Origin: Bacillota bacterium
Lineage (GTDB): Bacteria; Bacillota; GCA-003054495; Carboxydocellales; JAJZTU01
Direction: 5' to 3'
Length of the DNA stretch: 14,489 nucleotides
NCBI GenBank assembly: GCA_021848765.1
Contig: JAJZTU010000053.1
Coordinates: 1 to 14,489, forward strand
Part shown: positions 1 to 6,988 of the stretch, one piece after another
How positions within the stretch are numbered: position 1 is the stretch's first letter
Layout of the letters: each line of letters starts with the position of its first letter
Notes under the pieces: generated by a model
What the model saw: only the letters and a program-made list of their open reading frames with translations
Told to the model about the DNA's origin: nothing
Databases searched by the model: none
Made by a program: the position numbers and the translations under genes

Positions 1-1703
1 ACGGTAAATCAACTTTGATCGGAAGGCTCCTGTATGATACCAAGTCCCTGCCCGAAGGCGCTATCGAAAAGGTTAAGCGAATTTCGAAAGAAAAGGGTAA
101 ACCTTTCGAGTATGCTTATCTTTTAGACGCTTTTGAAGAAGAACAAAAACAAGGTATCACTATCGATACAACCCAATTGCAGTTTTTTACCGGGAAAAGG
201 GACTATATCATCATTGATGCCCCCGGACACAAGGAGTTTCTGAAAAATATGATTTCCGGGGCGGCAAATGCCGAAGCTGCGCTGCTCATTGTCGATGCCC
301 ACGAAGGGATTCAGGAACAGTCCAAAAGGCATGGTTACATCCTTTCCCTGTTAGGAATCCGGAAAGTATATGTAATCGTCAATAAAATGGATTTAATCGG
401 TTATTCGGAGGAAAAATATAACCAAATTAAAGCTGATTTTAATCAGTTCTTAAATAATTTGCAGGTCTACCCGTTAAAATATATTCCGGTTTCCGCTTTT
501 TTAGGCGAGAATATGACCGTACCGTCTGAAAACATGCCCTGGTATCAAGGTGAACCGGTCCTGGAGGCTCTGGACCTTTTCGAAAAAGAAAAGGGCCTGG
601 AGGATAAGCCCTTGAGATTTCCCATTCAAGATGTATACAAATTCGATGACCGTAGAATTATTGCCGGTCGCATAGAGACCGGGAAGTTAAATGTGGGTGA
701 TGAAATTCTAATTTCACCCGGCAATAAAACTACCCGGGTTAAGACCATAGAGTACTGGGTAAAACAGGACAAAACAGCTGCGGTCCGGGCCGGTATGTCA
801 GTCGGCATCACGGTTACCGACGAGTTCTTTAACAAAAGAGGAGAGTTTATCTCCCATGTCCAGGACCGTCCTTTGACCTCCAACCTGTTCAAAGCTAACT
901 TGTTTTGGATGGGGAGAAGTGATTTAGTCAAGGGTAAAAAATATAAACTAAAATTAACCACCCAGGAAGTCGAGTGTGAGATTTTCTCCATTGATAAAGT
1001 TATTGATGCTTCCAGCTTGGAAACCATCGAAGCTGCCCGGGCAGTTAAGATTAATGATGTTGCTGAAGTTGTGATCAAGACCAAACAACTGGTTTGCTTT
1101 GACGAATTCAAAGATAACCAAAACACCGGGAGGTTCGTTATCGTTGACGGCTATGACGTAAGCGGCGGAGGGATTATCTCCGGGGCGGAAGAAGTGTCCA
1201 ATGCAGCCGGAATAGCGGTTACCGGCAATAACAGCAAGGCTGAAAAACTGGTAACCAGGGCGGACAGGGAAAATCGGGATAATCAAAAAGGCCTGGTAGT
1301 TTGGATTACCGGGCCTGCAGAAGCGGTAAACGGTGAGTCAGCAGTGATAAATACATTAGCGGTTAAATTGGAAAAAGAACTGTTTGATTTACGCAAAAGA
1401 GTATATTATCTGGATAATGCACAGCTTACAAATGGAGTGAGTTCAGATATAGCAATCACCGATACCGATGAACAAACCAGAAGAAAGGCGGAAATAGCCA
1501 AGCTTTTCGTCGATAATGGCCTGATAACCATCATCACCTCAGACGGCCAAGCAAAAGAGGATCAGGAAAATGCCCGGCTGATCATTGGCAGGGATGATTT
1601 TCTGGAAATTGTGGTAGATGAAACAGTGGCAGCTAATGTTGATAAAAAGGTGGAAGAGGTTATCAATCTGATTATCTGCGGTTTAGACTCGAGCAATTTG
1701 TAA
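1..1703 (+). CDS. cysN: Sulfate adenylyltransferase GTPase subunit (CysN type) with degenerate APS-kinase-like C-terminus; 5' truncated
   Basis: The reading frame is open from the left edge (first whole codon at base 3), so the start and the first residues lie outside; 566 codons are visible. It opens inside the P-loop (GKSTLIGRLL), followed by a G2-like QGITID, a G3 DAPGH (216-230) and a G4 NKMD (381-392), then EF-Tu-like beta-barrel domains with the CysN-typical GRFVIVDGYD near 1129. In this family the GTPase pairs with CysD and couples GTP hydrolysis to formation of adenosine 5'-phosphosulfate from ATP and sulfate. From about 1285 the protein continues as an APS-kinase (CysC)-like domain, recognisable by RRKAEIAKLFVDNGLITI. 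Its Walker A position reads GPAEAVNGES instead of GxSGxGKST, so kinase activity is unlikely. The gene ends 1 bp before the convergent amidohydrolase. CysD would be expected upstream but is not visible. The family call is firm; loss of kinase activity is inferred. Confidence 0.88.
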   Translation, partial: GKSTLIGRLLYDTKSLPEGAIEKVKRISKEKGKPFEYAYLLDAFEEEQKQGITIDTTQLQFFTGKRDYIIIDAPGHKEFLKNMISGAANAEAALLIVDAHEGIQEQSKRHGYILSLLGIRKVYVIVNKMDLIGYSEEKYNQIKADFNQFLNNLQVYPLKYIPVSAFLGENMTVPSENMPWYQGEPVLEALDLFEKEKGLEDKPLRFPIQDVYKFDDRRIIAGRIETGKLNVGDEILISPGNKTTRVKTIEYWVKQDKTAAVRAGMSVGITVTDEFFNKRGEFISHVQDRPLTSNLFKANLFWMGRSDLVKGKKYKLKLTTQEVECEIFSIDKVIDASSLETIEAARAVKINDVAEVVIKTKQLVCFDEFKDNQNTGRFVIVDGYDVSGGGIISGAEEVSNAAGIAVTGNNSKAEKLVTRADRENRDNQKGLVVWITGPAEAVNGESAVINTLAVKLEKELFDLRKRVYYLDNAQLTNGVSSDIAITDTDEQTRRKAEIAKLFVDNGLITIITSDGQAKEDQENARLIIGRDDFLEIVVDETVAANVDKKVEEVINLIICGLDSSNL

Positions 1704-1704
1704 G

Positions 1705-2985
1705 TTAAGCTTGATTTGAGCTTTGAGGCAGAACTATCATCTGGATAGCGTTGACAAAATTGAGATCTTCCAAGGGATTAACAGAGACACCCAGAAGACA
1801 GGGCGCCTTGCCGGGAGCAATGGTGCCATATTCTTTTTCCAGGCCCAGTACTTTAGCTGCCCGGCTGGTGGCTGCCTGCAGGATGGCAACATTGGCAAGA
1901 CCGGCCTCCGAAAACAACTGCATTTCCTCCAGGTGGGCATAACCGTGGAGCACCCCGCCTGCCCCGGCATCTGTTCCGATGGCCAAAGGGACTCCCAGGT
2001 GGTGGGCCTGGTGCAATTTCTGCTGGTGCTCCCGGTAGGTCCGGGAAATTACCTCAACCTGCCGGGGGGTATATCCCGCGCGGCAGCCCGGTTTTAGCAC
2101 CTGATTGGCCACCGGGACCACAGTAGGTACCCAGGCCACACCATAGTAGGCCATTGCCCTAAAAGATTCTGAACTGAGAAAATAGCCGTGTTCTATTGAA
2201 TCAACACCCGCCTGCAGGCAGGTGGCAACTGCTTCTTCTGAGCTGGCATGGGCCATGACCCGCAGACCCAGCCGGTGGGCGAAATCCACCATGGAACGCA
2301 GCTCATTTGGATTAAACTGTAATGGTCCCACCTTACCGTATTCTGAAAAGCTTACAATGCCTGAAGTCACTATTTTTATCTGGGAAACCCCCTGTGCGGC
2401 CAGTTGTTCAATAACCTTCCCGGCTTCTTCGGGAGAAGTTACCCCTCCACCTAAAAAAGAACCATATTTCCCTTTCCTTACAATTGCCTGTCCGGAGGCC
2501 AGAATTCGCGGTCCGCTAAGTTTACCCTCTTGTACAGCCTGTGCCGTCCGGAAGGCAATACCCGGACGGTCCCCGCCATCACGGACCACCAGAACCCCTC
2601 TGGAGAGGTAATGCTGCAATTCCGCGGACAAACGTGCCCCTAAAGCTTCAGGACACTCCCACTGGGCGGCAGCCTGTTGAAAATCTATTCCATCCAGGGC
2701 CAGATGAATGTGACAGTCAATCAGGCCAGGAAGCAGGGTCAGGTGAGAAAAATCCAGCACCCGTGCAGAGCTATTTGTAAGGTACTGATAATGATCATCT
2801 GTATTGCCGGGAATGTCCTGCCGAGGCCATTGTTCCAGCCTGGCAATACGCCCTGCTTCTATGTAAATAGCGGTAGGACCCAGGAGTTGCGTGCTTATGC
2901 CGTCCCAAACCCTTCCCGCTAATAAAATCAGGTTATCTCTTGGGGAAACTTGGAAAATTTCAGGGGATATCTGCGGCTTATCCAT
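1705..2985 (-). CDS. Metal-dependent amidohydrolase (imidazolonepropionase/prolidase-like)
   Basis: 426 residues. The amidohydrolase-superfamily active site is complete: HxH in CHIHL (H92, H94), a candidate bridging carboxylated lysine (K204 in QIKIV), H246 (MAHAS), H266 (IEHG) and D339 (GTDAG). The N-terminal LLAGRVWDG and the C-terminal GTIAPGKAPCLLGV form the usual small beta-sandwich around the TIM barrel. The closest named groups are imidazolonepropionase-like hydrolases and the Xaa-Pro dipeptidase-type amidohydrolases; substrate cannot be fixed from sequence. No signal peptide is apparent, so a cytoplasmic enzyme is likely. The ATG at 2985 is preceded by AGGAG ten bases upstream, and a consensus promoter lies at 3022-3050. 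It is transcribed alone, away from pstB and head-on into cysN. It shows no functional link to its neighbours. Confidence 0.88.
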   Translation of the reverse strand: MDKPQISPEIFQVSPRDNLILLAGRVWDGISTQLLGPTAIYIEAGRIARLEQWPRQDIPGNTDDHYQYLTNSSARVLDFSHLTLLPGLIDCHIHLALDGIDFQQAAAQWECPEALGARLSAELQHYLSRGVLVVRDGGDRPGIAFRTAQAVQEGKLSGPRILASGQAIVRKGKYGSFLGGGVTSPEEAGKVIEQLAAQGVSQIKIVTSGIVSFSEYGKVGPLQFNPNELRSMVDFAHRLGLRVMAHASSEEAVATCLQAGVDSIEHGYFLSSESFRAMAYYGVAWVPTVVPVANQVLKPGCRAGYTPRQVEVISRTYREHQQKLHQAHHLGVPLAIGTDAGAGGVLHGYAHLEEMQLFSEAGLANVAILQAATSRAAKVLGLEKEYGTIAPGKAPCLLGVSVNPLEDLNFVNAIQMIVLPQSSNQA

Positions 2986-3021
2986 AATGTCGGCGCTCCT
3001 TAAGCTACATAATTAACGAAA

Positions 3022-3050
3022 ATTATATCATGAGGGCCAATTCCGAACAA
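3022..3050 (-). promoter_or_regulatory. Sigma-A type promoter of the amidohydrolase gene
   Basis: On the minus strand a perfect TATAAT (+ strand 3022-3027) with an extended TG one base upstream is 17 bp from TTGTTC (+ strand 3045-3050). It sits about 35 bp before the amidohydrolase start. The -35 matches the consensus only partly, which the extended -10 can offset. Confidence 0.55.
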
Positions 3051-3164
3051 TAGATACAGCACTATCTGCAAACTGTTGCCCCCAGAAGCTGCCTTTAATC
3101 AAAATAATGGGGAGGAGAAATACTAAAAGTGGCCAAAGTAATGGTGAGACAGGCTGGACAAGGA

Positions 3165-3203
3165 TTAACAGTAACTTAACAAAACCTCCCTGGGTTTTTA
3201 ACA
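3165..3203 (+). promoter_or_regulatory. Candidate PhoP box (three TTAACA repeats)
   Basis: TTAACA occurs at 3165-3170, 3176-3181 and 3198-3203. The start-to-start distances are 11 and 22 bp, so all three lie on one face of the helix. Firmicutes PhoP binds directly repeated TT(A/C/T)A(C/T)A hexamers at about 11-bp spacing upstream of phosphate genes, and the next genes are pstB-phoU. The boxes end about 50 bp before the -35 of the called promoter, further than is usual, so PhoP control is plausible but unproven. No phoPR is in the window. Confidence 0.4.
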
Positions 3204-3255
3204 ATTTCTTGCTAAGATTAAAACAGTTGCATTACCCGTTTTCGCTTTAAACCTG

Positions 3256-3284
3256 TTGACGTATCGCCCGGATAGCTTTAAACT
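3256..3284 (+). promoter_or_regulatory. Promoter of pstB-phoU
   Basis: TTGACG (3256-3261) and TAAACT (3279-3284) are separated by exactly 17 bp. Transcription would begin near 3291, leaving an 80-base leader before the pstB GTG start. The leader contains a terminator-like hairpin. Confidence 0.55.
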
Positions 3285-3304
3285 AGAAATGTTTACAATT
3301 GCAT

Positions 3305-3331
3305 AGAGGTGGTTACCGGCCACCTCTTTTT
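3305..3331 (+). terminator. Terminator-like hairpin in the pstB leader
   Basis: AGAGGTGG (3305-3312) pairs perfectly with CCACCTCT (3320-3327) around a 7-base loop, with five T ending at 3331. It has the form of an intrinsic terminator but lies downstream of the called promoter and upstream of pstB. It could be an attenuator, a block on upstream transcripts, or a 5'-stabilising hairpin. Confidence 0.5.
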
Positions 3332-3372
3332 AACATGTTATTTAGGCATAACTTAAGGAGGAACAGACTGTC

Positions 3373-4134
3373 GTGCAGGAGAATAAAAAAATAGCAGTCG
3401 AAAATCTAAATCTCTACTACGGCGAACACCAGGCATTGATTGATATTAATGTGGACTTGAAGGAACAGAAGATCACTGCCCTCATCGGTCCTTCCGGATG
3501 TGGAAAATCCACCTTTTTGCGGGTCCTGAACCGGATGAATGATTTAATTGACGGTGTACGCATCGCGGGGAAGGTAACGGTGGATGGTGAAGATATATAT
3601 GATAACAATATGGATGTAGTAAGCCTGCGGAAAAAGGTAGGAATGGTGTTTCAGCGCCCTAACCCTTTCCCCATGTCCATCTATGACAATATCGCTTACG
3701 GACCCAGGATTCACGGTATCAAGAAAAAACAAGTGCTGGATGAACTGGTGGAACGCAGCCTCCAACAATCCGCCCTGTGGGATGAAGTAAAAGACCGTTT
3801 AAATAAGCCGGCCCTGGGCCTTTCCGGAGGGCAACAGCAGCGCCTGTGTATTGCCCGGCTTTTAGCGGTAGAGCCGGATGTGCTCCTGATGGATGAACCT
3901 ACCTCTGCTTTGGACCCGATTTCCACCTTGAAGGTAGAGGAACTTATCCATGAACTTAAGAATACGTACACCATAGTGATTGTAACCCACAATATGCAAC
4001 AGGCTGCCAGGGTTTCCGATTATACCGCATACTTCCTGACAGGAGAACTCGTAGAGTTTGATCATACGGAACAAATCTTTACCAGGCCGAGAGACCAACG
4101 TACTGAGGACTACATTACCGGTCGTTTTGGTTGA
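3373..4134 (+). CDS. pstB: Phosphate ABC transporter ATP-binding protein PstB
   Basis: 253 residues, the usual PstB length. Seen in order: Walker A GPSGCGKST (39-47), the PstB-typical Q-loop stretch MVFQRPNPFPMSIYDN (91-106), signature LSGGQQQ (150-156), Walker B LLMDE (171-175), D-loop ALD and the switch histidine in VTHNM (about 196). PstB hydrolyses ATP on the cytoplasmic face of PstCA to drive high-affinity phosphate uptake. The start is the GTG at 3373, eleven bases after AAGGAGG. phoU follows 43 bp downstream, so the two form an operon. PstS, PstC and PstA are absent: the gene upstream is an unrelated, divergent amidohydrolase, so the rest of the transporter must be encoded elsewhere. 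Confidence 0.95.
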   Translation: MQENKKIAVENLNLYYGEHQALIDINVDLKEQKITALIGPSGCGKSTFLRVLNRMNDLIDGVRIAGKVTVDGEDIYDNNMDVVSLRKKVGMVFQRPNPFPMSIYDNIAYGPRIHGIKKKQVLDELVERSLQQSALWDEVKDRLNKPALGLSGGQQQRLCIARLLAVEPDVLLMDEPTSALDPISTLKVEELIHELKNTYTIVIVTHNMQQAARVSDYTAYFLTGELVEFDHTEQIFTRPRDQRTEDYITGRFG

Positions 4135-4177
4135 TCTTTTGCTCTATATCAAATGCAAGGAGTTGGGAGTGACAATT

Positions 4178-4840
4178 ATGAGTTCAACAAGACAGACTTA
4201 TGACAAAGCACTGGAGGATCTGCAAAGGGAGATATTGCGCTTGGGCAGTTTGGTAGAAGCGGCCATTGATGAGGCTGTACACTCCCTGGCCAAGCAGGAC
4301 GCCAAGCTGGCCCAAAGGGTTATAGATGGGGATGAGGCAATTGATAATCTGAAGAGGGAAATCGAGGACAAGTGTATGATCCTCATCGCCACTCAACAGC
4401 CTATCGCCAAGGACCTGCGGAGAATCGGGACTGCGTTTGGGATTATTACCGACCTGGAGCGTATGGGTGACCATGCTACCGATATTGCCAAAATTACCTT
4501 GAGATTGGCCAATGAGCCGCTGATTAAACCTTTGATCGATATTCCCAGGATGGCTAAGCTTGCTCAAAATATGGTGCGCAGCGTTCTGGATTCCTATGTC
4601 AACGCTGATATTGAACTGGCGCAAAAGGCCTGCAGCAAGGATGACGAAATTGACCACCTGTACCGCCAGGTCTTTGATGAACTGCTGGAGATAATGCAGA
4701 GGGATCCCCGGACAGTTGTCCAGGGCACCCATCTTCTGTTAGTAGCCAGATACCTGGAGCGGATTGCCGACCATGCTACCAATATCGGAGAAGGAGTACT
4801 CTACCTGGAGACCGGAGAGCGCAAGGATCTCAATTTGTAA
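4178..4840 (+). CDS. phoU: Phosphate-signalling protein PhoU
   Basis: 220 residues, all-helical, made of two similar three-helix repeats as in PhoU. Both repeats carry the metal-binding signature: DLERMGDHATDIAK in the first and YLERIADHATNIGE in the second. PhoU couples the Pst transporter to the phosphate two-component sensor and restrains phosphate uptake. The ATG at 4178 is chosen, with GGGAG eight bases upstream. An in-frame GTG at 4169, which adds three residues, has a better-spaced AAGGAG (4157-4162, six bases) and may be the true start. The gene is in an operon with pstB and is followed by a strong terminator. Confidence 0.95.
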   Translation: MSSTRQTYDKALEDLQREILRLGSLVEAAIDEAVHSLAKQDAKLAQRVIDGDEAIDNLKREIEDKCMILIATQQPIAKDLRRIGTAFGIITDLERMGDHATDIAKITLRLANEPLIKPLIDIPRMAKLAQNMVRSVLDSYVNADIELAQKACSKDDEIDHLYRQVFDELLEIMQRDPRTVVQGTHLLLVARYLERIADHATNIGEGVLYLETGERKDLNL

Positions 4841-4883
4841 AGGGTGCTTTGCAGCAGGGGTTTATAATTATGATAGGGGAAGC

Positions 4884-4922
4884 AACGGACAGCGGATGAA
4901 AGCCTGCTGTCCGTTTTGTTTT
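4884..4922 (+). terminator. Intrinsic terminator of pstB-phoU
   Basis: AACGGACAGC (4884-4893) pairs perfectly over 10 bp with GCTGTCCGTT (4906-4915). A T-rich tract interrupted by one G follows to 4922. It lies 44 bp after the phoU stop. Confidence 0.85.
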
Positions 4923-4965
4923 GGGATTTAATTTAAATCTCTGGCAGAAACCGGGGGTATAGCCC

Positions 4966-4995
4966 TTGACTGGAAAGCATATAGTTAGATAATAT
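4966..4995 (+). promoter_or_regulatory. Promoter of the fur-cbiMQO operon
   Basis: TTGACT (4966-4971) is followed after 18 bp by TAATAT (4990-4995). GATAAT at 4988 with a 16-bp spacer is an alternative -10. The promoter lies 40 bp before the Fur-family gene and downstream of the phoU terminator. Confidence 0.5.
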
Positions 4996-5002
4996 AAACT
5001 AA
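4985..5002 (+). promoter_or_regulatory. Candidate Fur-family operator overlapping the -10
   Basis: An 18-bp AT-rich imperfect palindrome, TTAGATAATATAAACTAA, is self-complementary at 14 of 18 positions and covers the -10 element. Fur-family repressors typically bind such AT-rich inverted repeats over their own promoters, so metal-dependent autorepression of the operon is a reasonable inference. Confidence 0.4.
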
Positions 5003-5034
5003 ATAAGAATATTTCTGATTTAGCGGGTGAGGAT

Positions 5035-5454
5035 ATGTTGGAACAGATTATGCAGGAGTTAGGAGCAGCAGGGCATAAGTTAACGGGAAAAAGGCGGGCC
5101 ATTGTGGAAATCCTCCTGGCTGAGGAAAGACACTGGACTGCCAAAGAAATTCTGGTTAAGCTCAGGGCCAGGTTTCCTGCGGTAAGCTTTGACACAGTGT
5201 ACCGGAATCTGAGTCTGCTCAAGCAGATGGGATTGGTTCACGAAATGGTGCTGGGAGACGGGGGCAGCCGCTATAAACTTTGCTATTCGCAGGACCACCA
5301 TCATCATTTGGTATGCCTGGGCTGCGGCCAGACCTTAGAAATCCCGGTTTGTCCAATGCAGCAGATCAGCGGAATGGGACTCAGTTGTAAGTTTAAAATA
5401 ACCGGCCACCGGTTTGAGGTATACGGCTATTGTGAAGGGTGTAGTTCACCTTGA
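5035..5454 (+). CDS. Fur-family metal-responsive transcriptional regulator
   Basis: 139 residues, typical Fur length. The N-terminal winged helix shows the Fur recognition helix (FDTVYRNLSLLKQMGLV, about 52-68). The C-terminal dimerisation half has an HHHH run (88-91), the structural-zinc pair CLGC (94/97) and a second pair CEGC (133/136). These place it in the Fur/Zur/PerR superfamily; sequence alone does not separate iron, zinc, nickel or peroxide sensing. It is the first gene of an operon with cbiMQO (37 bp gap), so regulation of a cobalt or nickel importer is likely. The start at ATG 5035 has only a weak ribosome binding site (GGGTG/AGG very close), and an in-frame ATG at 5050 is less likely because it trims helix 1. 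Confidence 0.9.
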   Translation: MLEQIMQELGAAGHKLTGKRRAIVEILLAEERHWTAKEILVKLRARFPAVSFDTVYRNLSLLKQMGLVHEMVLGDGGSRYKLCYSQDHHHHLVCLGCGQTLEIPVCPMQQISGMGLSCKFKITGHRFEVYGYCEGCSSP

Positions 5455-5491
5455 ATGCCCTGGGATCGGACCAGGTACTAAGGAGGTAATC

Positions 5492-6274
5492 ATGAGTCAT
5501 ATCCATATCCCTGATGGAGTAATTGCTCCCATCTGGCTGCTGTTGGGATTCATCCTGACCGGCCTGGGAGTGGCGTTTTCCCTTTACAGGCTGCGGCATA
5601 GGGACCTTAAGGAGTTGGTGCCGAAGCTGGGTGTGGTGTGTGCACTGGTGCTTTTAGCCATGTCAGTGCCCCTGGGGCCGATTCCGGCTCACCTTAATTT
5701 AACTGTTTTTATGGGTATCGTTTTAGGTCCTTGGTTAGGTTTTATCGCTGCCTTCATAATTAATCTGCTGCTGGGCTTTGTAGGCCACGGAGGCTTAACT
5801 GTGGTAGGGATCAATACCCTGTTAATTGGTTTGGAAGCTATGTTTGGTTACGGGATTTTTACTGTGTTGAGCAAGCAGATGACTGTAGTGCGGGCAGCGG
5901 CCTTGACCGTTATCCTGACTTTGGTGCTGTCCAATGCGCTAATGCTGGAAGTGGTAGTTTTTTCCGGGGTCGACCCAAGCCATGTTCTTGCACATGATGA
6001 ACATGATGAACATGACGGTGCAAAAGGACCCAAAGACACTGATAAAGGCCATCAAGATGTTGAAAAAGGCCTGAAAGAGCAATCTTTGCCTGCATTTAGC
6101 GGTAAACTTCAGCTTAATTCATGGCCAACGCTGGCCAAGGCCATACTGCCCATAGCAGGCACGGGTATTCTTTTGGAAACTGTAGCTATCTCCGTTTTGG
6201 TAAATTTCATTTTGCGGGTTCGCCCTGATATCCTCGGACGGGATGGCGGGCAAGAAAACCCGGAGCAAATTTGA
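5492..6274 (+). CDS. cbiM: ECF-type cobalt/nickel transporter substrate-binding membrane protein CbiM
   Basis: 260 residues with about six hydrophobic segments. Diagnostic CbiM/NikM features are the N-terminal HIPDG, AHLNLTVFMGIVLGP (66-80) and GHGGLTVVGINT (98-109). Family members bind Co2+ or Ni2+ through the N-terminus and the conserved histidines, and transport with CbiQ and CbiO. The protein begins MSHIHIPDG rather than the usual MHIPDG. It also carries a His/Asp/Lys-rich loop (about 164-193, with HDEHDEHD) between membrane segments. No separate cbiN is present. The ATG at 5492 follows a perfect AAGGAGGT. Cobalt is preferred because the next locus makes the cobamide lower ligand, but nickel cannot be excluded. 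Confidence 0.9.
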   Translation: MSHIHIPDGVIAPIWLLLGFILTGLGVAFSLYRLRHRDLKELVPKLGVVCALVLLAMSVPLGPIPAHLNLTVFMGIVLGPWLGFIAAFIINLLLGFVGHGGLTVVGINTLLIGLEAMFGYGIFTVLSKQMTVVRAAALTVILTLVLSNALMLEVVVFSGVDPSHVLAHDEHDEHDGAKGPKDTDKGHQDVEKGLKEQSLPAFSGKLQLNSWPTLAKAILPIAGTGILLETVAISVLVNFILRVRPDILGRDGGQENPEQI

Positions 6275-6286
6275 GGTGATAGGGTC

Positions 6287-6988
6287 ATGGACCTGGCGTA
6301 TATTGACAACCTGGCAGTGAATGGCCACGGCCCTTTACATAGGGCCGGTGCCTGGAGCAAACTCGTTATGCTCGCAGTGGTGCTGGCAGGGGTAATCTTC
6401 TCCAGGGGCTGGGTACCCCTAACTACTATGGCAGCGCTGCTGGTTGTCCTAATTCTGGTAGAAGGGCTGCCCATGCTTAAGCTTTGGCCTTTTTTGGGGT
6501 ATCCTGTTTTTTTTGCCACCCTCTTCGCCCTGGCTGCGCAAGGGTGGAGTTTTCTGAGCCTGCTCACCATACTCAGGTCCCTGACTGCAGGGCTTGTCCT
6601 GATAATCGTCCTGGCAACCACACCTTACGGGGAGTTGTTCCAGGTGCTGGGGAGGTTTCTGCCCACCTTGGTGACGGATGGCTTAATCATGACTTACCGG
6701 TGCTTTTTTCTACTTCTGGACCAGTTGAGTAACCACTTAAAAGCGTTGAAACTCAGGGGGGGTTACTCGGGGCTGGCTTTTTGGAAGAACGTCCCCAGGG
6801 TGGCCGCCGGCTTGGGTATTGTCTTTATTCATTCCTGGGAAATGGCTGAGCGGATGTACTGCATAATGGCTTTACGGGGCTATCAGGGAAAGCTTGGGCT
6901 GCGAACCGCAAGTACCGGAGTATGCCGGTATGACCTTTGGCCGCTGGTTTGGGGGATAATCTTCGGAGGAGTTGTGATTGGTATATGA
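6287..6988 (+). CDS. cbiQ: ECF transporter transmembrane coupling protein CbiQ (EcfT)
   Basis: 233 residues, strongly hydrophobic with several membrane spans, typical EcfT length. The cytoplasmic coupling-helix motif ALRGYQG near residue 200 matches the Ala-Arg-Gly signature through which EcfT proteins grip the ATPase; here ALRGY replaces the commoner ARGY. It joins the substrate-binding CbiM to the ATPase CbiO. The ATG at 6287 lies 12 bp after the cbiM stop, with GAGGTGAT overlapping that stop as its ribosome binding site. The 3' end overlaps the start of cbiO by 4 bp. Confidence 0.9.
   Translation: MDLAYIDNLAVNGHGPLHRAGAWSKLVMLAVVLAGVIFSRGWVPLTTMAALLVVLILVEGLPMLKLWPFLGYPVFFATLFALAAQGWSFLSLLTILRSLTAGLVLIIVLATTPYGELFQVLGRFLPTLVTDGLIMTYRCFFLLLDQLSNHLKALKLRGGYSGLAFWKNVPRVAAGLGIVFIHSWEMAERMYCIMALRGYQGKLGLRTASTGVCRYDLWPLVWGIIFGGVVIGI

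Noticed and set aside
1723..2922. Several plus-strand open frames of 60-130 codons opposite the amidohydrolase
   Set aside because: They lie antisense to a gene with a complete metal-binding active site, have no recognisable domains, and reflect codon bias of the real gene.
6937..6984. Upstream start for CbiO
   Set aside because: It would overlap cbiQ by about 50 bp; the ATG at 6985 overlapping the stop in ATGA form fits the family N-terminus better.
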